A stretch of DNA of 45,327 bases. It comes from an uncultured Clostridia bacterium. Lineage in GTDB: Bacteria > Bacillota > Clostridia > TANB77 > CAG-508. Each line of letters starts with the position of its first letter. Positions within the stretch are counted from its first letter, which is position 1. This document shows positions 23,174 to 32,493 of the stretch, one piece after another. Both the position numbers and the translations under genes were made by a program. Below the pieces are notes generated by a model. The model made no database searches and was not told the origin of the DNA. It saw only the letters and a program-made list of their open reading frames with translations. The stretch covers positions 1-45,327 of the forward strand of contig CALXFH010000011.1 in the NCBI GenBank assembly GCA_944387555.1, in the 5' to 3' direction.

Positions 23174-24280
23174 ATGAAGATTTTGATTCATATAATGTCT
23201 ATGCAAAAGGGTGGAGCAGAAAGAGTCGTTGCTAACTTATCTAATTATTTTGCACAAACTGATGATATAATATTAGTAACAACATTAAAAGAAAATGTGG
23301 AATATAATTTAGATAAAAATATTCAGGTATATAGTCTGTATAACAAAACTAAAAAGAAAAATAAGCTATCCAGATTAATGTCAAAGATATCATTGAACAA
23401 TTTAAATAAAATGAAAAAAATCATAAATGCAATAAAACCTGATGTCATTTTAGGATTTTTACCAGAGCCATCTTTCCGATTACTTGTATTAAAGAAGTTT
23501 GTAAAAAAGATAAAAAGTATTCCAATAATTATCTCTGTGCGAAATGATCCAAAAATCGAATATCACAATAAAATTATACATTTTATTATGCAAAAATTAT
23601 ATCCAATAGCAGAAGGTTTTGTTTTTCAAACTCAGGAGGCTAAAAACTATTTTAAGAAAATTTTAAATTGTAAAACTATAGTTATTGCAAATCCTATTTC
23701 TCAAGAGTTTATAACAGAAAGATATTCTGGTGAGAGAGAAAAGAAAATAGTAACAGTAGGAAGGTTAGAAAAACAGAAAAATCAAAAATTGCTCATAAAA
23801 GCATTTGGAGAAATTCACAAAAAATATCCTGATTATATATTGGAAATATATGGTGAAGGAAAATTAAAATATGAATTAATGAACTATATTAAAGAAATGA
23901 ATTTATCTAATTGTGTGTTTTTAAAAGGAAAAACAGACAGTATTAAAGAAAAAATATATAAAGCAAAGGCGTTTGTATTGTCTTCAAATTATGAAGGAAT
24001 GCCAAATGCACTTATGGAGGCTTTGGCTCTGGGAGTACCATGTATTTCAACTGATTGCCCTTGTGGTGGACCAAGAGAACTAATACAAAATAATGTAAAT
24101 GGAATATTGGTGGAAAACAATAATTGCGAAGAAATGGTTAAAGCTATTTATAATGTTATCGAAAATGAAAAATTAAATAAAACTTTAAGTGTAAATTCAA
24201 ATAATATGAAAGAAGAATTCTTAATTTCAAAAATTGCAGATAAGTGGAAAAAATTTATTAATGAAATAAGGGAGAATTAA
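23174..24280 (+). CDS. Glycosyltransferase family 4, copy 1
   Basis: 368-residue retaining GT-B enzyme. N-terminal donor-side start SMQKGGAERVVANLSNYF, PDVILGFLPEPSFR, SVRNDPKIEY, and C-terminal VTVGRLEKQKNQKLLIKAF with E-x7-E in SNYEGMPNALMEAL followed by STDCPCGGP. The pattern is like PglH/PglJ-type GalNAc transferases, but the sugar cannot be stated. The following gene is a close paralogue. Ribosome site GGGAG. Cytoplasmic, acting on the lipid-linked oligosaccharide. Confidence 0.92.
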   Translation: MKILIHIMSMQKGGAERVVANLSNYFAQTDDIILVTTLKENVEYNLDKNIQVYSLYNKTKKKNKLSRLMSKISLNNLNKMKKIINAIKPDVILGFLPEPSFRLLVLKKFVKKIKSIPIIISVRNDPKIEYHNKIIHFIMQKLYPIAEGFVFQTQEAKNYFKKILNCKTIVIANPISQEFITERYSGEREKKIVTVGRLEKQKNQKLLIKAFGEIHKKYPDYILEIYGEGKLKYELMNYIKEMNLSNCVFLKGKTDSIKEKIYKAKAFVLSSNYEGMPNALMEALALGVPCISTDCPCGGPRELIQNNVNGILVENNNCEEMVKAIYNVIENEKLNKTLSVNSNNMKEEFLISKIADKWKKFINEIREN

Positions 24281-25378
24281 ATGAAAATTATATTTTGCTT
24301 AGGTGGTTTAACAAAAGGTGGAGCAGAAAGAGTAGTAGTTAATCTTAGTAATAAATTATGTGCGAAACATGAAATTGTAATTATTGGAGATATAACAAAA
24401 ATTGAATATGATATAGATAAAAAAGTTAAAATTAGATCAATAGTTAGCAAAAATAGAAGTAAAAACTTTTTTATTTCTAATATTAAGAGACTTGTTAATA
24501 TGTATAAAATAATATTGGAAGAAAGTCCTGATATAATTATTGCTTTTTTGAAAGAACCTACAGCTAGAGTTTTATTTTTAAAAAAATTTTTTGCTAAAAT
24601 TCGTAGAATTCCTTTGATTATTTCGGTACGAAATGATCCAAATAGTATTTTTAATAATGCAATAAATAAATTAGCTGTAAAATTTTTGTATGATGAAGCA
24701 GATGGTTATATATTTCAAACAAATGAAGCAAAAGAATATTTTATAGAAAGTATTCAAAAAAAATCAATAATTATTCCTAACCCAATTAATCCTGAATTTG
24801 TATGTGAACCTTGGTCAGGGAAAAGAGATAGCACGATAGTTACAGTTGGAAGATTATCAGAAGAAAAAAATCAAAAATTATTGATAGATGCTTTTGCAAA
24901 AATTACAGAGAAATATGATAAGTATCAATTGTTAATTTATGGAGATGGTGGAAAAAAAGAGGAATTATTACAGTATGTAGAAAGCCTTAAATTAGATAAT
25001 AAAATCTTTTTTAAAGGGGTAGTTAATAATATTAAAGATGAAATATATAAAGCAGGAATGTTTGTACTTTCATCTAACTTTGAAGGAATGCCAAATGCTT
25101 TAATGGAAGCTCTTACAATGGGAATTCCTTGCATTTCAACAGATTGCCCTTGTGGAGGACCTAAATTTTTAATACAAACAGGGAAAACAGGATTGCTAGT
25201 TCCAATAAAGGATGTAAATGAATTAGCAAAAGCAATGACAATCTTTATAGAAGATAAAAAATTTGCGAATCAATTAGGGAAAAACGCAAATGAAGCAATG
25301 AAAATGTTAAGTCCAGATATTATTAATGAAAAATGGGAAAAATATATTTATAAAATATTAGAGGAGAACAAAGGATGA
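24281..25378 (+). CDS. Glycosyltransferase family 4, copy 2
   Basis: 365 residues, paralogous to the preceding protein along its whole length (LGGLTKGGAERVVVNLSN, SVRNDPNSIF, TVGRLSEEKNQKLLIDAF, SNFEGMPNALMEALTMG, STDCPCGGP). Tandem duplication followed by divergence suggests two related linkages added one after another in the repeat unit. It begins at the base right after the stop of copy 1 and its stop overlaps the next gene (ATGA), so translation of all three is coupled. Confidence 0.92.
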   Translation: MKIIFCLGGLTKGGAERVVVNLSNKLCAKHEIVIIGDITKIEYDIDKKVKIRSIVSKNRSKNFFISNIKRLVNMYKIILEESPDIIIAFLKEPTARVLFLKKFFAKIRRIPLIISVRNDPNSIFNNAINKLAVKFLYDEADGYIFQTNEAKEYFIESIQKKSIIIPNPINPEFVCEPWSGKRDSTIVTVGRLSEEKNQKLLIDAFAKITEKYDKYQLLIYGDGGKKEELLQYVESLKLDNKIFFKGVVNNIKDEIYKAGMFVLSSNFEGMPNALMEALTMGIPCISTDCPCGGPKFLIQTGKTGLLVPIKDVNELAKAMTIFIEDKKFANQLGKNANEAMKMLSPDIINEKWEKYIYKILEENKG

Positions 25379-26727
25379 ATGATTTTGATTATATTTCAAT
25401 TATCATAATATATATATTAATTTTATGTATAATAGTTTTAACAAAAATAATTGATATAAGAAAGAGTAAAAGAAAAATTAAAATGATAGATTTCTTGGAT
25501 TTTTATTATATATTAATTTTCTTTATTACACCAATCTTATGTTTAATCCAAATAAGAAATGGTACAATGTCTACATATCAAAGAAATTTGTTTATGACAA
25601 CTGATGCTAGATATTTTTTAATTGTTTTGTTGTTAGCAATAATTGGATATATATTTATACATTTAGGTTATAGGATAAAAATAATTGGCAAAGGTATTAA
25701 AAACATAGATGTAAAAAATAAAAAATTTTTTATGGTTTCTGTGTTATTAATGTGTATTGGAACAGGAGCATTACTCTTATGGACTAAAGCATATGGAATG
25801 CCTTGGGATATTTTCCCATATGCATCTCAAATTAGAAGTGGAGTGGTAGAGATCTATAATCCTTTTACTTTTGTAAAGCCTTTTTGCTATTTTTCTGTTA
25901 TAGCAACATATAATTTTATTATTATATGGGAGAGTAAAAAGTGGAAATTAAATTTTTCAGTTAGTCTTTGTTTGGCAATTTCTATTTTTTCTAGTATAAT
26001 TTTTTTAATTGCAAACGATGGAAGAATGTTAATGTTAATTTATGTGTTAGTTCCACTAATATATTTTTTATTAAAAAGAAAAAGAAAGATTCCAATAGTA
26101 AAATTGGCTATAATAAGTATTTTAATGTTATTAATTGTCGGAAATATTGATAAGTTTACTTATTTAATTAGAAATCATGAAAAATCAACTAGGGAAACTA
26201 ATGATTCTATCAGTTCAATTATTGTTGATGAATTTAGCTATACTTATTCGAATAGTGTGAATTTTTTATATATGAAAGAAAAAGGTATAATACAAGGATT
26301 TACAGAACTTAATGATTTATACAATATTATTTTTTCATGGATACCAGAAAGATTTACCCCTGACAATGTTGTAACATTATTTGAAAGAAATACAAGTTAT
26401 TATGATAATGCATCAGGTACTTTACCAACTGATCTTATAACAGCATCTTTATATAAATTTGGCTATATAGGTATATTCATAATTCCTGTATTAGTTGGAA
26501 TATTAATACGTATATTAGATGAATACTTCCAAAAAAATACAGATTCATTTAACCAAATGTTTTTTATATTGGTTTCAATATATCTTCCATTAAGATTAGT
26601 TGCGTATTATGATTTATCTAACATATTATTTGGATGTTTTTATATTATTATTTCTTATATACTAGTAATAATGAGTAATAAAAATAGGGGAGGAAAAATA
26701 GAAAATGAGTGTACTATCGAAGATTAA
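25375..26727 (+). CDS. Wzy-type oligosaccharide repeat-unit polymerase
   Basis: 450-residue polytopic protein with about 10-12 hydrophobic helices and a large extracytoplasmic loop (about residues 265-345, ending in WIPERFTPDNVV and TLPTDLITASLYKFG). The family is very diverse; the topology, the late loop and the place between transferases and flippase support Wzy, which joins flipped repeat units outside the membrane. Overlaps the previous gene by 4 bp and the next by 23 bp. Confidence 0.82.
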   Translation: MNDFDYISIIIIYILILCIIVLTKIIDIRKSKRKIKMIDFLDFYYILIFFITPILCLIQIRNGTMSTYQRNLFMTTDARYFLIVLLLAIIGYIFIHLGYRIKIIGKGIKNIDVKNKKFFMVSVLLMCIGTGALLLWTKAYGMPWDIFPYASQIRSGVVEIYNPFTFVKPFCYFSVIATYNFIIIWESKKWKLNFSVSLCLAISIFSSIIFLIANDGRMLMLIYVLVPLIYFLLKRKRKIPIVKLAIISILMLLIVGNIDKFTYLIRNHEKSTRETNDSISSIIVDEFSYTYSNSVNFLYMKEKGIIQGFTELNDLYNIIFSWIPERFTPDNVVTLFERNTSYYDNASGTLPTDLITASLYKFGYIGIFIIPVLVGILIRILDEYFQKNTDSFNQMFFILVSIYLPLRLVAYYDLSNILFGCFYIIISYILVIMSNKNRGGKIENECTIED

Positions 26728-27580
26728 TCAAATAGGACTATTAAATTGGATACCAGATAAACAATATTTACAAATAAAATATAGATTAAAAATGAATAAG
26801 AAATTAAATTTAGATAATCCACAAACATACAACGAAAAATTACAATGGCTAAAACTGTACGATAGAAATCCAATTTATTCTAAATTAGTAGATAAATATG
26901 AAGTACGAGAAATAATAAAGAAAAAAATAGGTGAAGAATACTTAATCCCTTTGTTGGGGGTATATGAAAAATTTAATCAAATAAATTTTGAAAGTTTACC
27001 AAATCAATTTGTGATAAAAACAACTCATGATTGTGGAGGGATTGTTATATGTAAAGACAAGAGTGAATTTAATCAACAAGAAGCACGAAAGAAAATTGAG
27101 CATCATTTAAGAAAAAATTATTATTATATGCATAGAGAATGGCCATATAAGAATGTTAAGCCAAGAATTATAATTGAAAAATATATGGTAGATGAATCCG
27201 GAACAGAATTAAAAGATTATAAATTTTTTTGCTTTGATGGTGAACCTAAATTAATGTTTGTTGCAACAGATAGAGGTGTTGATACAAGATTTAACTTTTA
27301 TGATATGAATTTTAAAAAAATGAACTTACAGCAACATTATAAAAATTCAAACAAAGAGATAGATAAACCTAAAAATTTTGACACAATGATAAGGATAGCA
27401 AAAAAATTAAGTGAAAATTTGCCTCATATAAGAGTGGATCTTTATGATGTTAATGGCCATATATATTTTGGTGAACTGACTTTATATCACTTTAGTGGTT
27501 TGGAAAAATTTGATCCAGAAGAGTATGACTTAATTTTAGGAAAAGAGCTGAAACTTCCAGAGAAAAGAGGAAAATGTTGA
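26705..27580 (+). CDS. TupA-like ATP-grasp protein, copy 1
   Basis: 291 residues of the TupA-like ATP-grasp family seen in capsule and teichuronopeptide loci. Typical: NPQTYNEKLQWLKLYDRNP, LVDKYEVREII, FVIKTTHDCGG, WPYKNVKPRIIIEKYM, LKDYKFFCFDGEPK, and FGELTLYHFSG near the end. ATP-grasp enzymes form amide or ester bonds, so a decoration of the polysaccharide with an amino acid or similar is possible; the acceptor is unknown. Its start lies inside the end of the polymerase gene, with GGGAGG 11 bases upstream. Confidence 0.85.
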   Translation: MSVLSKINQIGLLNWIPDKQYLQIKYRLKMNKKLNLDNPQTYNEKLQWLKLYDRNPIYSKLVDKYEVREIIKKKIGEEYLIPLLGVYEKFNQINFESLPNQFVIKTTHDCGGIVICKDKSEFNQQEARKKIEHHLRKNYYYMHREWPYKNVKPRIIIEKYMVDESGTELKDYKFFCFDGEPKLMFVATDRGVDTRFNFYDMNFKKMNLQQHYKNSNKEIDKPKNFDTMIRIAKKLSENLPHIRVDLYDVNGHIYFGELTLYHFSGLEKFDPEEYDLILGKELKLPEKRGKC

Positions 27581-27622
27581 AAAAATATATAAAAGAAACA
27601 ACTAAATTTGAAAGGAAATATT

Positions 27623-28555
27623 ATGCAAAAAAGTCTAATTAAAATATTAAGTTATATAAAACAACCAAGTAAAATAATTTTATATTTGATGGATAAAAAT
27701 TTTATGTTTTTTTTAGATGATAAAAAATATTTGAAAATAAAATATTATTTAAAAATGAAAAAAAAGCTAAATTTAGAAAACCCTCAAACTTTTAATGAAA
27801 AATTACAATGGCTAAAACTATACGATAGAAATCCAGAGTATACAAAGATGGTAGATAAGAATGAAGCTAAAAAATATGTATCTAAAATAATTGGAGAAGA
27901 GTATATTATACCTACATTAGGACTATATAATAATTTTGATGAAATAAATTTTGAAAAACTGCCAAATCAATTTGTTATAAAATGCACACATGATTCAGGT
28001 GGAAATATAATATGTAAAGATAAAGAAAAATTGAATATGAAAGTAGCAAAGAAAAAGATAGAGAAATGTTTAAAACAAAATTATTATAATTTGGGGAGAG
28101 AATGGCCATATAAAAATGTAAAACCTAGAATTATAATTGAAAAATATATGGCAACAGAAAAACAACCAGAATTAATAGATTATAAATTCTTTTGTTTTAA
28201 TGGTGAGCCCAAATTTATATATGTTTCTGAGGGGTTAAGTAATCATAAAACTGCAAAAATAAGTTTTGCAGATATGGATTACAAAAAAACAGAATTCTAT
28301 AGAAAAGATTATAGGGCATTTGATAAACTTCCTTCTAAACCTAAAAATTTTGAAAAAATGAAAGAATTAGCAAAAAAATTAAGCAAAAACATACCTTTTG
28401 TTAGGGTAGATTTTTATGAGATAGAAAATAAAGTGTTTTTTAGTGAATTAACTTTTTACCCTTGTGCAGGATATGTACCATTTGAACCAGAAAAATATGA
28501 TGAAATTTTAGGTGATATGTTAGAATTGCCAAAAGAAAAGAGAGAAGAAAAATGA
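27623..28555 (+). CDS. TupA-like ATP-grasp protein, copy 2
   Basis: 310 residues, clear paralogue of the upstream gene (NPQTFNEKLQWLKLYDRNP, FVIKCTHDSGG, WPYKNVKPRIIIEKYM, SELTFYPCAGY), with an extra N-terminal segment of about 30 residues. I choose ATG 27623 because AAAGGA precedes it; the frame opens at TTG 27608, which overlaps that site. Two such enzymes in a row suggest two separate modifications or two acceptors in the repeat unit. The stop overlaps the flippase start by 4 bp. Confidence 0.85.
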   Translation: MQKSLIKILSYIKQPSKIILYLMDKNFMFFLDDKKYLKIKYYLKMKKKLNLENPQTFNEKLQWLKLYDRNPEYTKMVDKNEAKKYVSKIIGEEYIIPTLGLYNNFDEINFEKLPNQFVIKCTHDSGGNIICKDKEKLNMKVAKKKIEKCLKQNYYNLGREWPYKNVKPRIIIEKYMATEKQPELIDYKFFCFNGEPKFIYVSEGLSNHKTAKISFADMDYKKTEFYRKDYRAFDKLPSKPKNFEKMKELAKKLSKNIPFVRVDFYEIENKVFFSELTFYPCAGYVPFEPEKYDEILGDMLELPKEKREEK

Positions 28556-30069
28556 GAAGTAAAAAGGCAGTAAAAAATATAATAACTTCATTACTACAAC
28601 AAGTTGTAACAGTAATTTGTGGATTAATAGTACCAAGAGCAATTATAGGGACTTTTGGCTCAAGTGTAAATGGACTAGTATCATCAATTACACAGTTTCT
28701 AGGGTATATAACGCTTATGGAAGCAGGAATTGGCCCAGTTATAAAATCAGCTTTATATAAACCAATTGCTAGAAAAGATAAAACACAAATAGAAAAAATA
28801 TTAAAAGCAAGTCAAAGATTTTTTAGGGTAATTTCAGGGATATTTATTATATATTTAATTGCATTATGTTTTATTTATCCATTGATTGTTTCAACAGAGT
28901 TTGAAACTGGATATACTGTTTCACTAATATTAATTATTGCAATTAGTACATTTGCAGAGTATTTCTTTGGAATGGTTTATAAATTATATTTACAAGCAGA
29001 ACAAAAAACATATATAACATCAATAGTACAAATATTAACAACAATTCTTAATGCGATTTTGGTAGTAGTATTAATAAAATTTGGAGCAAATATTCAAGTT
29101 GTTAAATTAGGTAGTGCTTTTGTATTTGTATTAAGACCTATTATACAAAACATATATGTGAAGAAAAAATATAATATTAACTTTAAAGAAGTAAAAGAAA
29201 AATATGAATTAAAACAGAAATGGGATGGCTTAGCTCAGCATATAGCTAGTGTTGTTCACAATAATACTGATGTGGCTATATTGACAATATTTACAAGTAC
29301 ATCAGAAGTATCAGTTTATACTGTTTATTTATATGTAGTAAATGGTATTAAGAATGTAGTACAAGCATTAACTGGAGGAGTTGACGCTTCCTTTGGTGAT
29401 ATGATTGCTAAAAATGAAATAGATAATTTAAATAGAAGTTTTAGGACATATGAATTGTTTTACTTTACACTAATTACTATTGTATATATAATAACAACAG
29501 TTATGATTTTACCTTTTATAAAAGTATATACTTCTGGAATAACAGATACTAATTACTATAGGCCAGCTTTTGCAATTTTAATTACAATAGCAGAACTTAT
29601 GTGGTCAATAAGACTTCCATATAGCTCAGTAACATTAGCGGCAGGACACTTTAAACAGACAAATAAAGGTGCCTGGGTAGAAGTATTTTCAAATTTAATT
29701 ATTTCAATAGCATTAGTATTTAAATTTGGAATGGTAGGTGTAGCAATTGGAACATTAGTTGCTATGACAATAAGAACTATTGAATTTATGTATCATACTT
29801 CTAAATATATATTAAAAAGAAATCAAATAGAGAATGTGAAAAGAATTGTAATTTTAATAGCAGAAATGTTAGTTTTAGTCCCTATCGGATTTTTTATAAA
29901 TAGATTTGTAGAAGTAAATTCATATGTAAGTTGGCTATTTTTAGCAGTAATAGTTGGAATTATAGCACTTTTAGGAGTGGGCATAGTAAATGGCATAATA
30001 TATAGGAAAGATTTAAAAGATTTATTGGATATGATAAAACGAATTTTTAAAAGAAAAGAGGTAGCTTAG
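28552..30069 (+). CDS. Wzx-type polysaccharide flippase (MOP superfamily)
   Basis: 505 residues with about 12-14 membrane helices in the pattern of MOP/MATE-fold exporters: KAVKNIITSLLQQVVTVICG at the N terminus, GSSVNGLVSSITQFLGYITL, LTGGVDASFGDMIA mid-protein and paired helices to the end. It would flip the undecaprenyl-linked repeat unit across the membrane for Wzy. Coupled to the ATP-grasp gene by ATGA overlap; the epimerase starts at the next base after its stop. Confidence 0.9.
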   Translation: MRSKKAVKNIITSLLQQVVTVICGLIVPRAIIGTFGSSVNGLVSSITQFLGYITLMEAGIGPVIKSALYKPIARKDKTQIEKILKASQRFFRVISGIFIIYLIALCFIYPLIVSTEFETGYTVSLILIIAISTFAEYFFGMVYKLYLQAEQKTYITSIVQILTTILNAILVVVLIKFGANIQVVKLGSAFVFVLRPIIQNIYVKKKYNINFKEVKEKYELKQKWDGLAQHIASVVHNNTDVAILTIFTSTSEVSVYTVYLYVVNGIKNVVQALTGGVDASFGDMIAKNEIDNLNRSFRTYELFYFTLITIVYIITTVMILPFIKVYTSGITDTNYYRPAFAILITIAELMWSIRLPYSSVTLAAGHFKQTNKGAWVEVFSNLIISIALVFKFGMVGVAIGTLVAMTIRTIEFMYHTSKYILKRNQIENVKRIVILIAEMLVLVPIGFFINRFVEVNSYVSWLFLAVIVGIIALLGVGIVNGIIYRKDLKDLLDMIKRIFKRKEVA

Positions 30070-31050
30070 ATGGCAACATATTTTGTAACAGGTGGAGCTG
30101 GTTTTATTGGTTCTACATTAAGTGAAAAATTATTAAGTTTAGGAAATAAAGTAGTTGTAATAGATAATTTTTGTGATTTTTATAATCCTGCTATTAAAGA
30201 AAATAATGTGAAGGAATTAGTTAAGAATCCTAATTTTAAATTATATAGAGCAGATATAAGAGATAGAGAAGCGGTAAAGAAAATATTTGATGAAAATAAA
30301 ATAGATGTAGTAATGAACTTAGCAGCAATGGCAGGAGTAAGACCATCAATAGAAAATCCTTGTTTATATCAAGAAGTAAATTGTTTAGGATTACAAAATA
30401 TATTAGAAGAAATGAAATTACATGGAGTAAAAAATGGAGTGCTAGCATCTTCTAGTAGTGTATATGGAAATTGTAAAGAAGTACCATTTAGAGAAGATAT
30501 GATAGTAGACTTTGCAATTAGCCCTTATGCAGCAACTAAAAAGGCAAATGAAGTAATGGCACATGTATATCATAAATTATATGATATGAATATTATAATG
30601 CTAAGATTTTTTACAGTATATGGTCCAAAACAAAGACCAGATTTAGCAATTAATAAATTTACAAGATTAATGATGGAAGATAAAGAAATTCCAATGTTTG
30701 GAGACGGGACAACTTCTAGAGATTATACATATGTAGATGATATAGTAGATGGAATAATTAAATCTTGTGAATATACATTAAACAATAAAAATGTTTATGA
30801 AATATTAAATATAGGAAATTCATCTCCTACATCATTAAAAGAAATGATAAATGTAATTGGAAAAACATTAGGTGTAGAGCCAAAAATAAAACAGTTACCA
30901 ATGCAACCAGGAGATGTAGACAGAACATATGCAGATATCTCGAAAGCTAAAAAATTAATTGGATATTCACCAAAGACTTCTTTTGAAGAAGGAATAAAGG
31001 AATTTGTTGATTGGTATAAAGAAAATAAAGATTTATATGTAAATAATTAA
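30070..31050 (+). CDS. UDP-glucuronate 4-epimerase (CapI/GalE-like SDR)
   Basis: 326-residue extended SDR. NAD site VTGGAGFIGSTLSEKLL, catalytic SSSSVYG and Y-x-x-x-K in PYAATKK, substrate region RFFTVYGPKQRPDLAI. The stretch AAMAGVRPSIENP is characteristic of UDP-glucuronate 4-epimerases rather than GalE. With UDP-glucose dehydrogenase next door it would convert UDP-GlcA to UDP-GalA. UDP-glucose 4-epimerase is the main alternative. Directly adjoins the flippase gene. Confidence 0.88.
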   Translation: MATYFVTGGAGFIGSTLSEKLLSLGNKVVVIDNFCDFYNPAIKENNVKELVKNPNFKLYRADIRDREAVKKIFDENKIDVVMNLAAMAGVRPSIENPCLYQEVNCLGLQNILEEMKLHGVKNGVLASSSSVYGNCKEVPFREDMIVDFAISPYAATKKANEVMAHVYHKLYDMNIIMLRFFTVYGPKQRPDLAINKFTRLMMEDKEIPMFGDGTTSRDYTYVDDIVDGIIKSCEYTLNNKNVYEILNIGNSSPTSLKEMINVIGKTLGVEPKIKQLPMQPGDVDRTYADISKAKKLIGYSPKTSFEEGIKEFVDWYKENKDLYVNN

Positions 31051-31078
31051 GTATTGTATTTATTTAAGGAGGACTATT

Positions 31079-32380
31079 ATGAAACAATATAAAATAGCAG
31101 TAGCAGGAACAGGATATGTAGGATTAGTAGCAGGAGTGTGTTTTGCAGAAAAGGGACATCAAGTAATGTGTGTTGATGTGGACGAGAAAAAAGTAGAACT
31201 AATGAAGTCTGGTGTATCACCAATATATGAACAAGACTTAGAAGAATTGATGAGAAAAAATTATAAAGAAGGTAGATTAGACTATACAACAGATTATAAA
31301 TCAGCTTATAAAGATGCAGATGCAATATTTATAGGAGTAGGAACACCAGAACAACCAGATGGTTCTGCTAACTTGTCATATATAGCAACAGTATCAAGAC
31401 AAATAGCAGAAAGTATAGAAAAAGATTGCTTAGTAGTTGTAAAATCAACAGTACCAATTGGAACAAATGATAAAGTAGAACAATTTATAAAGGACTTTTT
31501 GGTAAATAATGTAAAAGTAGAAGTTGCAAGTAATCCAGAATTTTTAGCTCAAGGAACAGCAGTAAGAGATACTTTACAAGCTAAAAGAATAGTAATAGGA
31601 ACAGAAAGTAAAGAAGCAGAAAAAATGCTAATGGAAATATATGAGCCATTTAATTTGCCAATAGTATCTGTAAGTAGAAGAAGCGCTGAGATGATAAAAT
31701 ATGCATCAAACGATTTCTTAGCTTTAAAAATATCATACATGAATGATATAGCAAATCTTTGTGAATTAGTAGGAGCAAATATAGAAGATGTTGCAAAAGG
31801 AATGAGTTATGACCCAAGAATAGGAAGTAATTTCCTAAAAGCAGGAATAGGTTATGGAGGTTCATGCTTCCCAAAAGATACAAAAGCATTAAAATATTTG
31901 GCTAAACAACATGGATATACATTAAGAACAGTAGAAGCAGCGGTAGATGTAAATGCAGAGCAAAAAACAAAATTATTTAAAAAAGCATCTGATAGATTAA
32001 TAACATTTAACGGCTTAAAAGTAGCAGTACTTGGTTTAACATTTAAACCAGGAACAGATGACTTAAGAGAAGCACCATCACTTGATAATGTAAAATTATT
32101 ATTAGAAAAAGGAGCTAACATTTATGCTTATGACCCAGTAGGAGAAGATAATTATAAAAAGAAATATCCAACAGAAATAAACTATGTAAAAACTCCTGAA
32201 GAAGCTTTAAAAGATGCTAATGTATGTTTTATATTTACAGAATGGAATGAAATAAAAGATGTAAAACCAGAAGAATATAAAAATTTAATGAAAACACCTC
32301 TTGTATATGATGGAAGAAACATATATGACTTAAAAGATATGATAAAAGCAGGAGTAGAATATTATTCTATAGGAAGATAG
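31079..32380 (+). CDS. ugd: UDP-glucose 6-dehydrogenase
   Basis: 433-residue enzyme oxidising UDP-glucose to UDP-glucuronate with two NAD. N-terminal NAD domain VAGTGYVGLVAGVCFAEKGH, VGTPEQPDGSANL, KSTVPIGT, catalytic Cys in GYGGSCFPKDTKAL, and UDP-binding domain GLTFKPGTDDLREAPS. Full length. Ribosome site AAGGAGG. Substrate supplier for the epimerase just upstream; closes the main operon before the terminator at 32389. Confidence 0.96.
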   Translation: MKQYKIAVAGTGYVGLVAGVCFAEKGHQVMCVDVDEKKVELMKSGVSPIYEQDLEELMRKNYKEGRLDYTTDYKSAYKDADAIFIGVGTPEQPDGSANLSYIATVSRQIAESIEKDCLVVVKSTVPIGTNDKVEQFIKDFLVNNVKVEVASNPEFLAQGTAVRDTLQAKRIVIGTESKEAEKMLMEIYEPFNLPIVSVSRRSAEMIKYASNDFLALKISYMNDIANLCELVGANIEDVAKGMSYDPRIGSNFLKAGIGYGGSCFPKDTKALKYLAKQHGYTLRTVEAAVDVNAEQKTKLFKKASDRLITFNGLKVAVLGLTFKPGTDDLREAPSLDNVKLLLEKGANIYAYDPVGEDNYKKKYPTEINYVKTPEEALKDANVCFIFTEWNEIKDVKPEEYKNLMKTPLVYDGRNIYDLKDMIKAGVEYYSIGR

Positions 32381-32388
32381 AATTTTAT

Positions 32389-32423
32389 AAAGCTATATGA
32401 AGTAATTTTCATATAGCTTTTTC
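32389..32423 (+). terminator. Terminator of the main polysaccharide operon
   Basis: 13-bp stem AAAGCTATATGAA/TTCATATAGCTTT (32389-32401 with 32408-32420), 6-base loop, T run. Confidence 0.9.
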
Positions 32424-32441
32424 TATGTTTTGTAAAAAATG

Positions 32442-32470
32442 TCGAAAAATATAAAAAATAGATGTATAAT
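32442..32470 (+). promoter_or_regulatory. Promoter of the Ser/Thr/Asn-rich membrane protein gene
   Basis: TCGAAA at 32442-32447, 17-bp spacer, TATAAT at 32465-32470 with TG extension. Confidence 0.6.
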
Positions 32471-32493
32471 AATGATATTTGGAGGGGATTAAG

